A program made the position numbers and the translations under genes. Below the pieces are notes generated by a model. That model was not told where the DNA came from. It saw only the letters and a program-made list of their open reading frames with translations, and did not search any database. From Meconema thalassinum (lineage: Eukaryota; Arthropoda; Insecta; Orthoptera; Tettigoniidae), in the NCBI GenBank assembly GCA_946902985.2, contig OX336392.1, forward strand, positions 17,644,716 through 17,708,715: DNA of 64,000 nt, in the 5' to 3' direction. This document shows, one piece after another, positions 11,021-22,222 of this stretch; the first letter of the stretch is position 1; every line of letters starts with the position of its first letter.

Positions 11021-11540
11021 ATCGTAACTTCGCGTGTAATAGAACAGCACTTCCGGCTCTAAGAAATACCACGAACTCAATGATTCATTGCTAGCTGTAG
11101 CCTTCTACCTACGCAAGAGGCAAATGCACTTCCTTGTATGGGTGAGTCCATCATACGCATACTTGTGGGAATAGGGTACCGTTTACTGGAAAATATATGT
11201 TATGCTTGTATGAAATCAAACGAAATATTCAACACGGAAATTTAGTAAAATACAGTATTAGAATAGCTAAACATAAAAAATTATCCTTCTTTTTTGAAAA
11301 TAGTATAAAAACAAGATGTTCAGTAAAGAACATTTAGCCTACTTTCTCCTAAATGTATGAGTATAGTTATAACTCGTTGTTATTATCAAAGAGTATAATA
11401 GAATCATTTCTTCGTTGAAGACCTTAGAAACTATTTACCTCTACCAAACGCCACAACCTAGAAAAAAAAAACTACTACCATCATTGAAGAAAGATAGATA
11501 AGAAGTATCTCAAGAATGGTATGGATCTGGAGACATAATC
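11021..11540. other. AT-rich spacer
   Basis: I see no open frame, repeat or RNA gene that I can support in this stretch. Confidence 0.5.
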
Positions 11541-11790
11541 GACCGGACTGGCTGCGTGGCTCTGCGGTAACGTTCTCGCTTGCTGGGCCCTAGGTTGCAG
11601 GTTCGTATCCTGGCGCAGTCAGCTGGCATTTGAGGGTGCACAAATGTGAGGGAGCCGTGTCAGTAGATTTACTGGCACGTTAAAGATCCCCTTCGGGCCA
11701 AAATTCCGGCACCCCGGCGTATCTAAAAGCAGCAGTAGTTAAAAGGGACGTAAAACAAATAACATTATTATTATTGTTATTATTACATAA
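11541..11790 (+). mobile_element. SINE family A, copy 1
   Basis: The tRNA-like head carries TGGCTCTGCGGTAACG (A-box region) and GGTTCGTATCC (B box), closed by a GACTG/CAGTC pairing. The body (CATTTGAGGGTGCACAAATG ... TTACTGGCACGTTAAAGATC ... GGCACCCCGGCGT) ends in an ATT-rich tail. The second copy at 43187-43455 is alignable over its whole length. These are the parts of a tRNA-derived SINE. Confidence 0.85.
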
Positions 11791-12370
11791 CCGACCTGCC
11801 GTGGACAACATCCAACTTTGAGTTGAGGCATGTCTTTACACGTTTGGTTGTGCATGGCTTTCACAACCCTAATTGAATTAACAAATCTTTCCATGACCCT
11901 ACAGAGACGTGTGTATACAAACTATGTGGATATTTTCGATTGCTATTTGCCTGAAATAAATGTATTAATAACCTGAACTAGCACCAACGGCTAGAATTCA
12001 GTTACTATGTGAAATCGTGTTGATCTTTACTTCAAATAACATTTTCAAATAACGCACAATAGGCTGTTACAAACCCTTTAAAATAAGAAGTAAAAATGTA
12101 TCATAGTATCATCTTGTCATTCTTCAAATTCGATGCGCATGGAATGCCAATGGTATACTATCAATGGAGTCCCATGTAGATCAATCGTGAAATCTAGTGG
12201 AGAAGTATCGAACAATATAATCCTAACAGGGCGAGTGCATTCTAGCGGCCATAAGAAGAAACTTTTCAATAAAATCTGGAAGTTAATAAGTAGGCCGGCG
12301 TGCAGTTAACTTTTTGGCTGCTAGATGACTCGAGCAAATCTGCAGGCGAATTATGTTTTAATTAAATATA
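11791..12370. other. AT-rich spacer before the mariner
   Basis: I found no gene or recognisable repeat here. It ends in the TA dinucleotide (12369-12370) that forms the left target-site duplication of the mariner. Confidence 0.5.
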
Positions 12371-13679
12371 CAGGGTGCTTAAAAAAATGTATACACACTT
12401 TAAACTATCGTAGTTTTCCCGCTCTACAAGGCTAATATTATATTTCTTCGCCAGGTGGCAGCATAATCGTCCCTCTATGTTATATTGTCAGTTGGAATTT
12501 GTAATATCAACATGGCGGACGTACGTTTGAGTTTTGAAGAACGTAAGCAGGTTATTAAGTGGTACTGGAAGTTTGAGAATGTAAATGAAGTTCAAAGACA
12601 GTGGAGAAGGGAGTATGATACAGAACCACCTTCAAGATTAACAATTACACGCATACGAGACAAATTCGAAGTTCATGGAACAGTGTGTGATGTGCATAAA
12701 GGTCATTCAGGTCGACCTCGAACAGCTACAAGTGATGAGTCATCAACGGCAGTCTTGGAACTGTTTCAACGCTCTCCTAACAAATCTTCAAGGCAAGGGG
12801 CACGTGAAAGTGATGTAAGTGCTAGCAGCGTGCTACGCATTCTGAAGAGAGGCAAGTATCGTGTTTACATTCCAAGGCTGGTGCAACAGCTAAGTGACGA
12901 CGATCCAGATCGAAGGTTGCAATTTTGTGAATGGGTTCAGGAGATGGTGATACGTGAACCGGGATTTATGGGTAGCATCATTTGGTCGGATGAAGCCCAA
13001 TTCAAACTTAATGGAACTGTCAATAGGCACAATTGTGTTTACTGGGGTGAAGAAAATCCTCACATTACAATTGAAAAAGCTGTAAATTTGCCTGGTGTAA
13101 ATGTGTGGTGCGGTTTGTCTTCAAGGGGACTCATTGGACCTTTTCGATTTGAAGGCACAATGCTTGCTGATTCCATATTTCCTGCCATTCGTGCATTATA
13201 CGGTAATGATAATTTTTATTTTCAACAAGATGGTGCCCCGCCGCACTATCACAGGGACGTACGAGCTTACCTGGATCAAAATTTGCCGGGCCAGTGGATA
13301 AGACGCAGGGGGCCAATCGAGTTTCCCGCACGCTCTCCAGACCTTACACCACTGGATTTCTTCTTATGGGGCACAGTAAAAGATGAGGTGTACAAACGTA
13401 AACCACGTAACCTAGACATTCTTTGGAATGTGATTCAAGCCGTGTGTAGAGAAATCTTATTGGACGTTTTGATACGATGTACAGAATCAGTGGTGACTCG
13501 TACTCAGAATTGTATTGATGCTGCAGGTCGCCAATTTGAACAGTATTAACATTTGTTATTTATGTTTCATTTACATTGGACTTTCAGCTTTCTAAGTTCC
13601 TGAAATTTAACTTTGTAGAACGGTAAATAAATTTTCTATGGAAGTTCAAAGTGTGTATACATTTTTTTGAAGCACCCTG
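12371..13679 (+). mobile_element. Complete Tc1/mariner element, DD41D (rosa-like)
   Basis: The 1309-bp element begins CAGGGTGCTT, with TATACACACTTT about 20 bp in, and ends with the reverse complement (GTGTGTATACATTTTTTTGA, AGCACCCTG). The inverted termini extend over about 35 bp with only one or two differences. It is flanked by TA on both sides (12369-12370 and 13680-13681), the target duplication of the superfamily. One uninterrupted transposase gene fills it. Intact ends and an intact gene suggest recent insertion. Confidence 0.95.
12512..13549 (+). CDS. Mariner transposase, DD41D type, intact
   Basis: This gene encodes the cut-and-paste transposase of the surrounding element. I start at the ATG in AACATGGCGGAC, giving 345 residues (MADVRLSFEERKQVIKWYW). 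The first third is a paired helix-turn-helix DNA-binding domain: about residues 5-55 include VNEVQRQW and a TRIRDKFE helix, followed by the GHSGRPRT linker. The catalytic domain has D160 in IIWSDEAQF, D240 in YFQQDGAPPH and D282 in TPLDFFLWG. The last two are separated by 41 residues, which places it with the DD41D rosa group and not DD34D mariners. No stop or frameshift is present to the TAA. Activity is plausible but unproven. The family call is strong. Confidence 0.93.
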   Translation: MADVRLSFEERKQVIKWYWKFENVNEVQRQWRREYDTEPPSRLTITRIRDKFEVHGTVCDVHKGHSGRPRTATSDESSTAVLELFQRSPNKSSRQGARESDVSASSVLRILKRGKYRVYIPRLVQQLSDDDPDRRLQFCEWVQEMVIREPGFMGSIIWSDEAQFKLNGTVNRHNCVYWGEENPHITIEKAVNLPGVNVWCGLSSRGLIGPFRFEGTMLADSIFPAIRALYGNDNFYFQQDGAPPHYHRDVRAYLDQNLPGQWIRRRGPIEFPARSPDLTPLDFFLWGTVKDEVYKRKPRNLDILWNVIQAVCREILLDVLIRCTESVVTRTQNCIDAAGRQFEQY

Positions 13680-13785
13680 TATGTTTCCCACCGTAATATG
13701 CACAATATAACGCTTAATTTTAAAACGTCTGAGTCATTACAAAGCAATAAATATGTAAAATTTCAAGCAAAAAACCTAACACTGA

Positions 13786-13853
13786 TGGGGTTTGAACCAT
13801 AGGGATATGAATGATAGACCAACGCTCTACCACGGAGCCATTTGTGCCAACGA
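13786..13853 (-). other. tRNA-like sequence (pseudo-tRNA or SINE head)
   Basis: The minus strand reads ATGGCTCCGTGGTAGAGCGT (A box) and GGTTCAAACCCC (B box) about 30 bases apart. The spacing is tRNA-like, but the acceptor ends do not pair convincingly, so I do not call it a functional tRNA. Confidence 0.4.
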
Positions 13854-13859
13854 ACATTG

Positions 13860-14059
13860 TTCTATATAAAATGACTTACATAGAACCTGTGAGCAAATAA
13901 TGATTTAGACCTAACGATTTCATCAGTGGAGTATATTATTTATATATAAAGCATTTCATACAAAGTTTATTTATTTTGTATCAGTACGCTATATTGCATG
14001 CAATACTCAAATTAGTGAAATATAAGTCAGGCACAAGATATCCGCTGCCATCTTGTCTT
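13860..14059. other. AT-rich spacer
   Basis: No feature supported. Confidence 0.4.
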
Positions 14060-14516
14060 CTTACCGAGACGGCTCAGCTTTTTAAAATCACTTCTGCACT
14101 ATAATATTACAAAATAAAATTTTAATTTCGAACGTGCCTCTTCCTTTAGAACAGTTAAATCGATTCTCGGCTCGATAATCGGAACTGGTGGGTCCCATGA
14201 TATGGATTATAAAGTTTGCATAATTCGCACGGCCGCCATCCTGAAATGGTCCGGCGGATGACCTTGTAGTTTGGTCACAAGACGCGTCCTATATGAAGGT
14301 ATGTTATTACCAAATTTGGTAGAGATCGGATAATTTGGATAGTCGCTATTTGATTTTACGTTTTGAACGTTTGAGTGGCCGCCATTCAGTTTTGGTAAAG
14401 ATGGCGGCGATATGAAACATGACACTGAGGTGCCCTTTGCTTGTTCTACCTCTGTACCAAATTTCGTTCAATTCGGTTTCACCGTGTTCGAATTGATACG
14501 GGGGACATACATTCAG

Positions 14517-14557
<41 letters not shown>

Positions 14558-14684
14558 TCACACACACACAGACTCACACACACACATACACACACACACA
14601 CAGACAGACACACAATTTTTGGCCCTGTAGTGATCTCATAAGTCTACTTTCATTTTTTGCAAAAATCGAAAGTAGGCTAGTGAC
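14060..14684 (+). repeat. CA-rich interspersed repeat with terminal hairpin (family K-like)
   Basis: The sequence has modules of the type ATGGCGG ... CCAAATTTGGTAGAGATCGG ... CCAAATTTCGTTCAATTCGG. A long CA run (about 14520-14612) follows, then GATCTCATAAGTCTACTTTC, and it ends in the hairpin CTACTTTC...GAAAGTAGGCTAG. The same end structure is seen at 23940-23993, at 25628-25690 (reverse) and at 38490 (reverse, partial). Non-coding; the CA run creates spurious His-Thr reading frames. Confidence 0.65.
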
Positions 14685-14689
14685 AAAAT

Positions 14690-15930
14690 GACCTAAAATC
14701 TCCCCCCGAAATGCCCTATCCCTCAAAGATGGTAAAAAATTGCAAAAAAAAGACCTAACAAATAGACTTCATTGAACTCATTCTTTCATGAAACATTGTG
14801 AACCCTTTATCCACAGGCTGTATAAAGGATTCTAATAAATTATTCATCATCTTTTGATACATTTCTACAGACAGCAGATATGAGAGCCAGACGGTGTTGG
14901 GAAATATTGAGAAATCAGTGGTCGAGAGGACACAATGGTTTAAGCTCCTGTGGTATTTTAGGAGGTAGCATAAATATTCTTGACACATAGGACAGGTGCA
15001 ACTTTTAGCGCGGAGATGGTTTGGGCACGCACAATATGGCCTGTTGCTATGAGTGTTGGTGCCAAGAAGAAAATCGAATGCTACGATGTAATTGGTCAAT
15101 CTTCATGTTAACCACTCCCTGTCGTAGAAATACTAGTAAAAGCGCGCAAAGACATACAAGAGTCTGAACCAATAATATCAAGACGCCTTGTTTTAGCGGC
15201 AACTCGGCTTGGTAACGCACCCTGGTAAATTAACGCGGGAGTTATCTACGGATTAATTCCACGATCGATTCGAGCCGGCTACAGCATAATCGTAACCTCC
15301 ACATCGCTACGAACTCAATGATACCGATCGCTTGCTAGTCTGATAATTATTATGGAATATTTTTCTATAAATCCCCTTCCACACCTACCCTAGTCAGTTT
15401 CATTTATAAGGATCCAGAAAGCTTCGAGAGAACACTTATTTTTGTGCGTCTGAGGACGTAACGTCGACTCTTTATTTTTGTGCGTCTGAGGACGTGACGT
15501 TGATTTTATTTGAGCATTTGAGGACATAAGGTGTCCGAGGACACGAAGCATACTCTGCATATTTTCATGTTTTTAAACATGGAACATTTTCGTCAAGTTA
15601 TAAGTGTAACTTCAGTGATTTATTTGTAGTCCCAGCACTACCAGTAGGACCAGTTCATCGAAATAATTCACCAAATAGACTGTCAAGGAATTTAGTACTT
15701 GATAGGTGAATTTAGTAGGAAATATATCGTGTGTGTATCTGACAAAACTTTATTTAATTCAGCACGAGATGACGTCTAGGAACGAGACCGGATCTTGGAA
15801 CCAGCAGGACATTTGCCAGAAGATGTCGATGACGAGATAAACATCTTAAAGGAGATGGCTGCAGACGTTTCCTTGACGCTGTTTTAAAGGATGGAGTAGA
15901 AATGAATTTATTTATTTATTAAATCAACAG
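14690..15930. other. Spacer with short direct repeats and a core-promoter-like motif
   Basis: There is no supported gene. At 15365-15401 a CTATAAATCC box is followed about 29 bp later by TCAGTTTC, the spacing of an insect TATA-initiator promoter or an LTR U3/R junction. Just downstream, TTATTTTTGTGCGTCTGAGG is present twice (about 15438 and 15472). A minus-strand open frame of 114 codons ends near 14755 with no recognisable domain. It could be an old solo LTR, but no partner LTR or matching ends were found. Confidence 0.35.
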
Positions 15931-16263
15931 GAGCCTCCGTGGCTTAGGCGGCAGCACGCCGGCCTCTCACCGCTGGGTCCGTGGTTCAAATCCCGGTCAC
16001 TCCATGTGAGATCTGTGCTGGACAAAACGGAGGCAGACAGGTTTTTCTCCGGGTACTCCGGTTTTCCCTGTCAGAATTTCATTCCAGCAACTCTCTCCAC
16101 TATCATTTCATTTCATCTGTCATTCATTTAATCATTGCCTCAGAGGAGTGCGTCAGGCCTCGGCAGCCGGCACAGTCCATATCCTCGCCGCTAGATGGGG
16201 GCATCATTCATTCCATTCCTGACCCAGTCGGAGACTGGAAGCAGGCTGTGGATTTTCATTTTC
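15931..16263 (+). mobile_element. SINE family B, full-length copy
   Basis: The tRNA-like head GAGCCTCCGTGGCTTAGGCG contains the A box, and GTGGTTCAAATCCCGGTC contains the B box. The body runs through TCTCCGGGTACTCCGGTTTT, AGGCCTCGGCAGCCGGCAC and GACTGGAAGCAGGCTGTGG to a TTTTCATTTTC tail. It is flanked by ATTAAATCAACAG at 15918-15930 and 16264-16276. Confidence 0.9.
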
Positions 16264-16276
16264 ATTAAATCAACAG

Positions 16277-16581
16277 CCGGCCTCTCACCGCTGGGTCCGT
16301 GGTTCAAATCCCGGTCACTCCATGTGAGATCTGTGCTGGACAAAACGGAGGCAGACAGGTTTTTCTCCGGGTACTCCGGTTTTCCCTGTCAACATTTCAT
16401 TCCAGTAACACTCTCCACTATCATTTCATTTCATCTGTCATTCATTTAATCATTGCCCCAGAGGAGTGCGTCAGGCCTCGGCAGCCGGCACAGTTCATAT
16501 CCTCGCCGCTAGATGGGGGCTTCATTCATTCCATTCCTGACCCGGTCGGAGACTGGAAGCAGGCTGTGGATTTTCAGTTTC
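16277..16581 (+). mobile_element. SINE family B, second tandem copy lacking the A box
   Basis: This copy starts at CCGGCCTCTCACCGCTGGGT, 28 bp into the head, and is otherwise nearly identical to the copy just upstream. It is preceded by ATTAAATCAACAG and followed by ATTAAATCAGC. Three copies of the same target sequence around two SINEs point to repeated use of one site or to a duplication. Confidence 0.88.
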
Positions 16582-16633
16582 ATTAAATCAGCTATGGTAT
16601 TATGGGACATATTTTGTAGATATTTGGTTGCTT

Positions 16634-19600
16634 GTTATGAAAGCCGGATCTAAAGATCCTATGCCGTGGTATATTGGAAAAAGTCTGTCTGTATGTATGT
16701 ATGTATGTATGTATGTATGTATGTATGTATGTGCGTGACGTTTTTGCGTTTAGCAAAGTACAGGTCGCAATTTTCAAGATATCGAGCTGAAATTTTGTAC
16801 GGTGAAAGAGTTGCGACCTGTGACGAACCCTATTGTTGGGCGTTAAAATCGGTGCAGGGCCGGACCTTCTTTTGGGGCCCTGAATTTCATCCTATTTTTT
16901 TGAATCATTATATCTCGGAAACGGTTGGTCGTATCGAAAAATGTTAAAGGTATAGGTGTAAGATCTCCGCGGTATGCAACTTTTTTGCTCAAAACGATTT
17001 TTTGATATCTCTCACCGTTTTCTTTTTTTGGGGCCCTGAAAATGTCCATTGTGCGTGACATTTTTGCGTTTAGCTAAGTACTGGTCGCAATTTTCAAGAT
17101 ATTAAGCTGAAATTTGGTACGATGAAAGAGTTAGTGACCTTGACGAATCCTAGTGTTGGGCGTTAAAATCGGTGCAGGGCCGGATCTTTTTGGGGGGCCC
17201 TGAATTTCAAACGTTTTTTTGGAATCGATATATCTCGGAAACGGTTGATCGCATCGAAAAATGTTAAATGTATAGGTGTAAGATCTCCGCGGTATGCAAC
17301 TTTTTTACTCAAAATGATTTTTTAATATCTCTCACCGTTTTCTTTTTTTGGGGCCCTGAAAATGTCCATTGAGCGTGACATTTTTGCGTTTAGCTAAGTA
17401 CTGGTCGCAATTTTCAAGATATTAAGCTGAAATTTGGTATGATGAAAGAGTTAGTGACCTTGACGAATCCTAGTGTTGGGCGTTAAAATCGGTGCAGGAC
17501 CGGACCTTTTTTGGGGGCCCTGAATTTCAAACGTTTTTTTGGAATCGATATATCTCGGAAACGGTTGATCGCATCGAAATATGTTAAATGTATAGGTGTA
17601 AGATCTCCGCGGTATGCAACTTTTTTACTCAAAACGATTTTTTGATATCTCTCACCGTTTTCTTTTTTTGGGGCCCTGAAAATGTCCATTGTGTGTGACA
17701 TTTTTGCGTTTAGCTAAGTACTGGTCGCAATTTTCAAGATATTAAGCTGAAATTTGGTACGGTGAAAGAGTTAGTGACTGTGACGAATCCTGTCGTTGGG
17801 CGTTAAAATCGGTGCAGGGCCGGATCTTTTTTGGGGGCCCTGAATTTCTAACTGTTTATTGGAATCGATATATCTCGGAAACGGTTGGTCGTAACGAAAA
17901 ATGTTAAAAGTACAGGTGTAAGATCTCCGCGGTATGCAACTTTTTTACTCAAAACGATTTTTTGATATCTCTCACCGTTTTCTTTTTTGGGGGCCCTGAA
18001 AATGTCCATTGTGCGTGACATTTTTGCGTTTAGCTAAGTACTGGTCGCAATTTTCAAGATATTAAGCTGAAATTTGGTACGGTGAAAGAGTTAGTGACTG
18101 TGACGAATCCTATTGTTGGGCGTTAAAATCGGTTCAGGGCCGGATCCTTTTTGGTGGCCCTGAATTTCTAACTGTTTTTTGGAATCGATATATCTCGGAA
18201 ACGGTTGGTCGTATCGAAAAATGTTAAATGTACAGGTGTAAGATCTCAGAGGTATGCAACTTTTTTACTCAAAACGATTTTTTGATATCTCTCACCGTTT
18301 TCTTTTTTTTTTTGGGACCCTGAAAATGTCCATTGTGCGTGACATTTTTGCGTTTAGCTAAGTACTGGTCGCAATTTTCAAGATATTAAGCTGAAATTTG
18401 GTACGGTGAAAGAGTTAGTGACTGTGACGAATCCTATTGTTGGGCGTTAAAATCGGCGCAGGGTCGGATCTTTTTTGGGGGCCCTGAATTTCTAACTGTT
18501 TTTTGGAATCGATATATCTCGGAAACGGTTGGTCGTATCGAAAAATGTTAAATGTACAGGTGTAAGATCTCCGCGGTATGCAACTTTTTTACTCAAAACG
18601 ATTTTTTGATATCTCTCACCGTTTTCTTTTTTTGGGGCCCTGAAAATGTCCATTGTGCGTGACATTTTTGCGTTTAGCTAACTACTGGTCGCAATTTTCA
18701 AGATGTTAAGCTGAAATTTGGCACGGTGAAAGAGTTAGTGACTGTGACAAATCCTGTTGTTGGGCGTTAAGATCGGTGCAGGGCCGGATCTTTTTTGGGG
18801 GCCCTGAATTTGAAACCTTTTTTTGGAATCGATATATCTCGGAAACGGTTGGTCATATCGAAAAAAGTTAAATACACAGGTGTAAAATCTCCGCGGTATG
18901 CAACTTTCTTACCCATAACGATTTTTTGATATCTCTCTGCGTTGTCTTTTTTTGGGGCCCTGAAAATGTACGTATGTACGTGACGTTTTTACGTTTAGCA
19001 AACTACAGGTCGGAATTTTCAAGATATCGAGCTGAAATGTGGTACGGGGAAAGAAATCGGGCCTGTGAGGAACTCGGTTGTCGGGCGTTAAAATTGGTGC
19101 AGGGCCGGACCTTTCTTTGGGGCCCTGAATTTCATCCTCGTTTTCTACCCCTGATGATGTTTTGATATCTCTCACCGTTTTCCTTTTCTGGGGCCCTGAA
19201 TGTCTTCCTTTTTTCGAACCGTTATATCTGGAAAACTGTTGGCCGTATCTAACAAAGTTAAATATACAGGTGTAAGATTTCAGTGATTAGCAACTTTTTC
19301 AACCCTTTAGATTTTTTGATATCTCTCACCGTTTTGATTTTCTGCGGCCCTGAATTTCTTCCTTTTTTCGAACCGTTATATTTGGGAAACGGTTGGCCGT
19401 ATCGAACAAAGTAAAATCTACAGATATAGGACCTCAATGAGTAGCAACTTTTTAACTCTTATGATTTTTTGATATCTCTCACCATTTTCCTTTTTTGGGG
19501 CCGTGAATTTCATTCTTTTTTTCGAATCGTTATATCCCGGAAAGCGTCGAACCTATCGAAAAAGTTAAATCTACAGGTGTAAGATCTCAGTGATTTCCAA

Positions 19601-19843
19601 CTTTTCTACCCCTTATCATAATTTGATATCTCTCACCGTTTTGATGTTATTAAATGTTTTTGGTTTTTGAAAAGAAATGGGGCCAAATGTATATAATAAC
19701 TGGTCAAAATTCAACTGATGGACTAATTGAATTCTACGGAAAATTATCTATAATAACTCGTTTTAACCTTTTTCAATATGTTGAATGATGTATTTACAGC
19801 AGTAAAATATTTTCCACTTCCTAAGACGTCCGGCTTTCATAAC
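16634..19843. mobile_element. TIR-bounded element containing a 320-bp satellite
   Basis: GTTATGAAAGCCGGA at about 16634 reappears in reverse complement (TCCGGCTTTCATAAC) at about 19829-19843. Between them are a GTAT microsatellite (about 16684-16732), the 320-bp array and an AT-rich right part. No transposase is encoded. A target duplication was not evident. The structure suggests a non-autonomous DNA transposon, or a Helitron/Helentron relative, that has amplified an internal satellite, but the short inverted repeat alone cannot prove it. Confidence 0.5.
16730..19650. repeat. 320-bp satellite array, with 154-bp half-units at the right edge
   Basis: The motif GTGCGTGACATTTTTGCG recurs at 17051, 17371, 17691, 18011, 18335, 18655 and near 18977, a period of 320 (once 324). 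Each unit has two GGGGCCCTGAA segments, indicating an ancestral composite of two related parts of about 154 and 166 bp. From 19164 only one part remains, repeating every 153-154 bp (GATATCTCTCACCGTTTT at about 19164, 19318, 19471 and 19625). Units contain CTGAAATTTGGTACGGTGAA, resembling modules near 40560. No coding content. Confidence 0.9.
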
Positions 19844-19849
19844 CATGTG

Positions 19850-22095
19850 ATGGTGTCAGCATTGCCTAGAATAACATTTTATAATTTTCCTACATTTCCT
19901 CGCAATCGGGTCGAAGGTCCGAAATGCAATTCCGCTGGCCTTTCCGCCAACGAAGTTGTTGTTTGAGATTATAACCCCTCTTGCTGGCCCCTTGCTGCTG
20001 CGCCACCGTCTCATCAAAAGCAGGTCGTGCTGCGGGGACTCCTACTTGTTTGGTAATGTAGATTCTTAGTTCTTGTTTACTGACACATTAAGTATGGGAC
20101 GAGCTGAGCGCTTTGTATTTTGTAGATGTTGTGATTTTATTTGGTTCAACTGTACGGGGCTATGCGCATCTCGTGCTCGCATTCGCTTGCGTAAATCGCG
20201 GTCAAGCATTATTATTCGGAGGTATGCCTTATAACAAAAATGGAACTGAATTAATTTTGAGATTAAAAATAGAATTTGGAGGGTAAAGATTATTTGTGAG
20301 CAGAATTTTATGACGGATCAGGATTAATTTTGATAGTTGCTTTTCAGCAGATCTGAACGGGATGGCATTTTGCACCCGAGTTTTTGTTGTGTATTTTTTT
20401 TTAATGTGTCAATGGACGCAATATGGTTGATCTGTTTTGAGCCGACCCAGTGATATGTTTATGAGAGTCAGTCCAAGCTTTGGTGCGTAGTGTGATTTTT
20501 TATGATGTGCTAGCGAGAATATATTATGGTGATTATTCTGACTTGCTCCACGTCAGCCCAGTTCATGACCTCGCGAGGCTGGACTTGTGGTATATATTTG
20601 TGTTTTCTTGCCATCCAGGTGGATGGGTGAGATATGTTGACGTTTCCAGAGGGAAACTGCACCTAGCTTGAGGGACTGAGAGAGATAATTGGGGCAGCGA
20701 TGACTCATACAAGAGGGGCGCGCTCAAATCAGATAACGTGGCTTGTCATTAGTAACAGGCCAGGATCCTGTACTTCAATTTTAGACGTTGTTTTAAATTC
20801 ACAAAACCTGATCGGTTATAATGAGTATTTGATTGATTAAATGGGTGCTGTCCATAGTTGTAAGGTAGCTTCCGAAACTCCTGTTTGTCTGGCGTTTTAT
20901 ATAAATATAAACATAGTTTTCCAGCCGTTAGGCTTGTATTTTGTTGCTTTTGCTTTAATTCTTGTGTGTTTTTTACGCGTTCAATGACCCGTGTGGCATT
21001 AGGGTGCGCGAGGCTATGTTCCCAAGTTGTGATGAGAGCGTTTTGGCCTATTTCTGGCATGCTCTTTTTGTTTATTTATGTTTTCTGGCACCAGCTAGAA
21101 TCTCAGGGAGGTTCTCCATCTTTTTATATTATTAGATCTTGCATGTGTCAGTAGTAATGATAGTGTATTAATTAAGGGTGGGTCCCATAACCGTAGTGTG
21201 ATTTGAAAGATGCAACTGCGTGAGCAACATGACTGTTCAGTTGTAAACGGATTCGCATCAGTACTCAGTTTCTTATTAACGAGCAGTACACCACACATTA
21301 TATAACTTCTTGACCAAAAAAATGAACTTGTATCCATATGTTGACGAGCGAGTTCTTACAGCTCAAAGTTCATGTTATGATTAATCTTCTTGTGTGAAGC
21401 TGTATTCACATTGTTTTGTCGGTGGAGCGAGTCTTTCCGCTCAGTGTTATATTATTATTTATTAGGGGGTGAAAGTCAGGGAGGATTTCTTTTATTTATT
21501 ATTATTATTATTATTATTAAGCACATAATTTTCAGTCATTAAATTTCTTTTATTCTACTTGTTATTCATTTTATTTCTAGTATAGCCTCTGTCATGAACC
21601 TTTCTATTCATTAGAGCATGTTGTTTTTAAGCGAACTTAGCTGTGTATTGCAGTCAGGACTGAACACGACCCCGTAGATGACTCTTGAGAAAACCATGCT
21701 TTATTGAAGGGTGCAATATATATATATATAATTGAGCAACGTGTCAGTCTTACAAAAAAATGCGAAATCATCAGAATCCTAGCCCTACTGATTAGATTCC
21801 ATTTTATAAAGGCGTTGAGGAACAAGAATTCCCGAGGATTCATGCCCTTGCCCGAAAATTTGTTGCTATGTTCGGAACAACGATCGTTTGTGAACAAATG
21901 CTTTGAATTATGAATATTAACAAAACAAAAACAAGGTTAAGTTTGTCTGATGCTTCCTTGGAAGCTACACTTCAGATTGCAACTGCCAAAACCATTGTTC
22001 CAAATATCGGAAAATTTGTGCCTTCAAAGCAATGCCAAAGATAAACAAGGAATGTTAAAAATTAGTGCAATATCAGGAGTGCAATAACAATATTA
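19850..22095. other. Spacer with no recognised gene
   Basis: Short frames only, none with a recognisable domain. It contains an ATT run at about 21498-21518 and an AT run at about 21717-21730. I see nothing else to support. Confidence 0.5.
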
Positions 22096-22118
22096 TTTTT
22101 GTCTGTACACAAAATTGG

Positions 22119-22120
<2 letters not shown>

Positions 22121-22156
<36 letters not shown>

Positions 22157-22222
22157 GATTTCATACCGGTACGCCGCCTGACGCGCGCTTATTCTCCAAA
22201 CAACAACAACAACAACAACAAC
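22121..22222. repeat. ATT and CAA microsatellites
   Basis: An uninterrupted ATT run (about 22121-22154) and a CAA run (about 22199-22222) are separated by a GC-richer piece. They explain the poly-Ile/poly-Leu/poly-Asn reading frames here, which I do not call genes. Confidence 0.9.

Noticed and set aside
12485..12511. Upstream TTG start for the mariner transposase
   Set aside because: Eukaryotic translation should begin at the ATG at 12512; the added residues are not part of the family's conserved start.
13786..13853. Functional tRNA gene
   Set aside because: A and B boxes are present but acceptor-stem pairing and a clean cloverleaf are not.
14412..14641. His/Thr-rich proteins
   Set aside because: These are CA microsatellite translations within a repeat.
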